64,000 nt of DNA from Ruegeria sp. HKCCSA071 (GTDB lineage Bacteria > Pseudomonadota > Alphaproteobacteria > Rhodobacterales > Rhodobacteraceae), in contig NZ_JAEDOX010000004.1 of the NCBI RefSeq assembly GCF_017872555.1, positions 124,001 through 188,000 of the forward strand, read 5' to 3'. The position numbers and the translations under genes are program-made. Shown piece after piece: positions 62,793 through 64,000 of the stretch. How positions within the stretch are numbered: position 1 is the stretch's first letter; each line of letters opens with the position of its first letter. The notes beneath the pieces are model-generated. The model searched no databases, was not told the DNA's origin, and worked only from the letters and a program-made list of their open reading frames with translations.

Positions 62793-63896
62793 TCAATCAA
62801 TCTCCAAAATCGGGGTGCCAAGAATTTCGAGGTCAGGGGTCACACCTAATCCCGGACCTTCGGGCGGAGCAATCCGGCCGTTTTCACGGTTTGGTGCATC
62901 AGGACACAGACGCGGGGCCACGTACGACGACAAGTCACACGTGTTCATCAGGGAGCTCTTCGGCGTCGACGCCGCAAAGTGGAGTGAAGCCGCGGTAATA
63001 ATATCAGACCCCCATGTGCATTCCGCGCAAATCTCGGCGCCCAGATGCACGGTCAGGTCCCGCACACGACGCATTGCCGACAATCCGCCGAATTTTGAAA
63101 GTTTAAGCGCCACCGCATCCATGCACCCGAGGTCATGCGCACGCATCAGCGAGGCAAGATCAAAGGCACTCTCGTCGATTTTCATCGGAAGACCGGTAGC
63201 CTGACGGACAGCGGCACAGTCCTCCAGCGTTTTGCAGGGCTGTTCCAACATCACGTCCAGATGTGCCACCGCACGCCCGGTACGGGTCGCCTGCAATCGC
63301 GATGCTCCACAATTCCAGTCACCGTAAACCAACGGCCCGGTTCCCACGGCTTCGCGTACTTTGATCAACCGTTCGGCATCCGCCTGCCAATCGCCCTCGA
63401 CGCCCAGCTTGACCTGAAACTGGCGGATACCGGTTTGAAAAGCGGATTTGGCAATGCGCGCCATCTCGTCCGGTGCAATGCAAGTGATTGAATGATAGAG
63501 CGGCATATCCGCCTGCGCTCGCCCACCCAACACCGCATAAACCGGCATCCCTGCCGCCTGACCGAACAGGTCCCAAAACGCGATATCGACGATCGATTTC
63601 GCGTATTGATGCCCTTGCAGAAACCCGTCCAGCTTGCGCATGGGGGCGTCTGCACCAAATGGGGTAATCCTGAGGATTTCAGGCGCCATCTCAGCAATGG
63701 CACCCGGCACCCCATCCGCATAGGCCGGCAGGTAATGCGGGATCGGGCAAACCTCACCCCACCCCCTGTGACCGGTATCCGTTTCAAGGCTCAGGACATG
63801 GGATTTCACAGTGGCGCAGGTCTTGCCTTCAGCCATATGGTAGGTTTCGTGACTTGTCAGATCAACAGACCAGAGCGTTATCTTGTTGATTTTCAT
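62793..63896 (-). CDS. enolase-superfamily enzyme, cis-3-hydroxyproline dehydratase-like
   Basis: A 367-residue mandelate racemase/muconate lactonizing enzyme family member. The N-terminal capping domain has GWGEVCPIPHYLPAYADGV and HQYAKSIVDIAFWDLFG; the barrel has FQVKLG (single Lys where many have KxK), metal ligands in YGDWN, LEQPC and KIDES, and the second base Lys in ALKLSKFGG. The segments EQPC, LSKFGGL and ECTWGSDIITAA resemble cis-3-hydroxy-L-proline dehydratases and betaine epimerases as I recall them. Its ATG overlaps another such gene upstream. Confidence 0.85.
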   Translation of the reverse strand: MKINKITLWSVDLTSHETYHMAEGKTCATVKSHVLSLETDTGHRGWGEVCPIPHYLPAYADGVPGAIAEMAPEILRITPFGADAPMRKLDGFLQGHQYAKSIVDIAFWDLFGQAAGMPVYAVLGGRAQADMPLYHSITCIAPDEMARIAKSAFQTGIRQFQVKLGVEGDWQADAERLIKVREAVGTGPLVYGDWNCGASRLQATRTGRAVAHLDVMLEQPCKTLEDCAAVRQATGLPMKIDESAFDLASLMRAHDLGCMDAVALKLSKFGGLSAMRRVRDLTVHLGAEICAECTWGSDIITAASLHFAASTPKSSLMNTCDLSSYVAPRLCPDAPNRENGRIAPPEGPGLGVTPDLEILGTPILEID

Positions 63897-64000
63897 TCAT
63901 ATACCCCCACCGGATCGCCCAGCGCGCTTTCATCTGGGTGCACTCCAAGCCCCGGCATTTCGGGTAAATGCAGGTGACCATCAACATTCCGGGGCCCACG
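63893..64000 (-). CDS. C-terminal end of a second enolase-superfamily enzyme (partial)
   Basis: On the minus strand from 64000 a frame of 35 codons ends in TGA at 63895-63893, overlapping the next gene's ATG by four bases (ATGA). The residues DGHLHLPEMPGLGVHPDE and GDPVGVY are the typical carboxyl end of mandelate racemase/muconate lactonizing enzymes. The gene continues beyond the right edge. It makes this an operon of two related enzymes plus an aminotransferase. Confidence 0.7.
   Translation of the reverse strand, partial: RGPRNVDGHLHLPEMPGLGVHPDESALGDPVGVYE

Overview
The window reads as chromosomal DNA of a marine alphaproteobacterium of the order Rhodobacterales (Roseobacter clade, Ruegeria-like). 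The basis is high and even GC, dense operons joined by 4-base ATGA/GTGA overlaps, and family signatures typical of that group: a DmdC-like acyl-CoA dehydrogenase, the small aa3 oxidase subunit IV, a DUF6173-type protein, COQ9, a YtoQ protein, a pyrB/pyrC-like pair, and the moaE-moaD-pgsA and uvrC genes. Genus and species cannot be fixed from the window alone. No rRNA, complete tRNA, insertion sequence, prophage or CRISPR array was found. No gene-free stretch exceeds 300 bases.

0-17 kb: the end of a membrane protein, a lipoprotein, cytochrome oxidase subunit IV, an overlapping pair (secreted phospholipase A2-like protein and membrane glycerophosphodiester phosphodiesterase), a DUF6173 protein, a coupled MBL hydrolase/acyl-CoA dehydrogenase pair, tsaC, yqgE, a DsbD-N-like protein, a Nudix hydrolase, an RND efflux permease with its adaptor, and a compact minus-strand run UDG - phosphoesterase - LysE exporter - moaB.

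17-29 kb: a secreted protein with 26 cysteines, then a tightly overlapping operon pyrB - three small membrane/PH-like proteins - a dihydroorotase-like protein lacking its metal ligands - plsY - a small unknown protein. After it come a YHS protein, two quinone oxidoreductases, a DUF2189 membrane protein, COQ9, rpsU, and a CAP-domain protein with an acidic repeat tail.

29-46 kb: PPK2, a CPBP protease, an Lrp regulator divergent from ald, mscS and mscL, a glutathione transferase, YtoQ, a methyltransferase divergent from a LysR regulator, pheT and pheS separated by two other genes and a REP-like palindrome pair, gshA, a GNAT protein, rsmE, and ubiA divergent from rsmE.

46-64 kb: an OmpA-type envelope protein with a coiled-coil partner, moaE-moaD-pgsA, a DMT transporter, uvrC behind an AT-rich leader, a FolM-like SDR, a Na+/Ca2+ exchanger preceded by a 56-residue zinc-ribbon membrane protein and an S49 peptidase, a two-gene ABC-2 exporter, a CoA-transferase-like racemase, divergent hemE and hemC, a strongly structured hemC 3' region, and an operon of two enolase-superfamily enzymes plus a class III aminotransferase that runs off the right edge.

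Most genes are core housekeeping: pyrimidine, heme, ubiquinone, glutathione, molybdopterin and phospholipid synthesis, tRNA charging and DNA repair. The points most worth a second look are the pseudo-dihydroorotase with its embedded membrane proteins, the phospholipase/phosphodiesterase pair, the structured element after hemC, the uracil-DNA glycosylase without iron-sulfur ligands, and several small genes that automated calling may miss.
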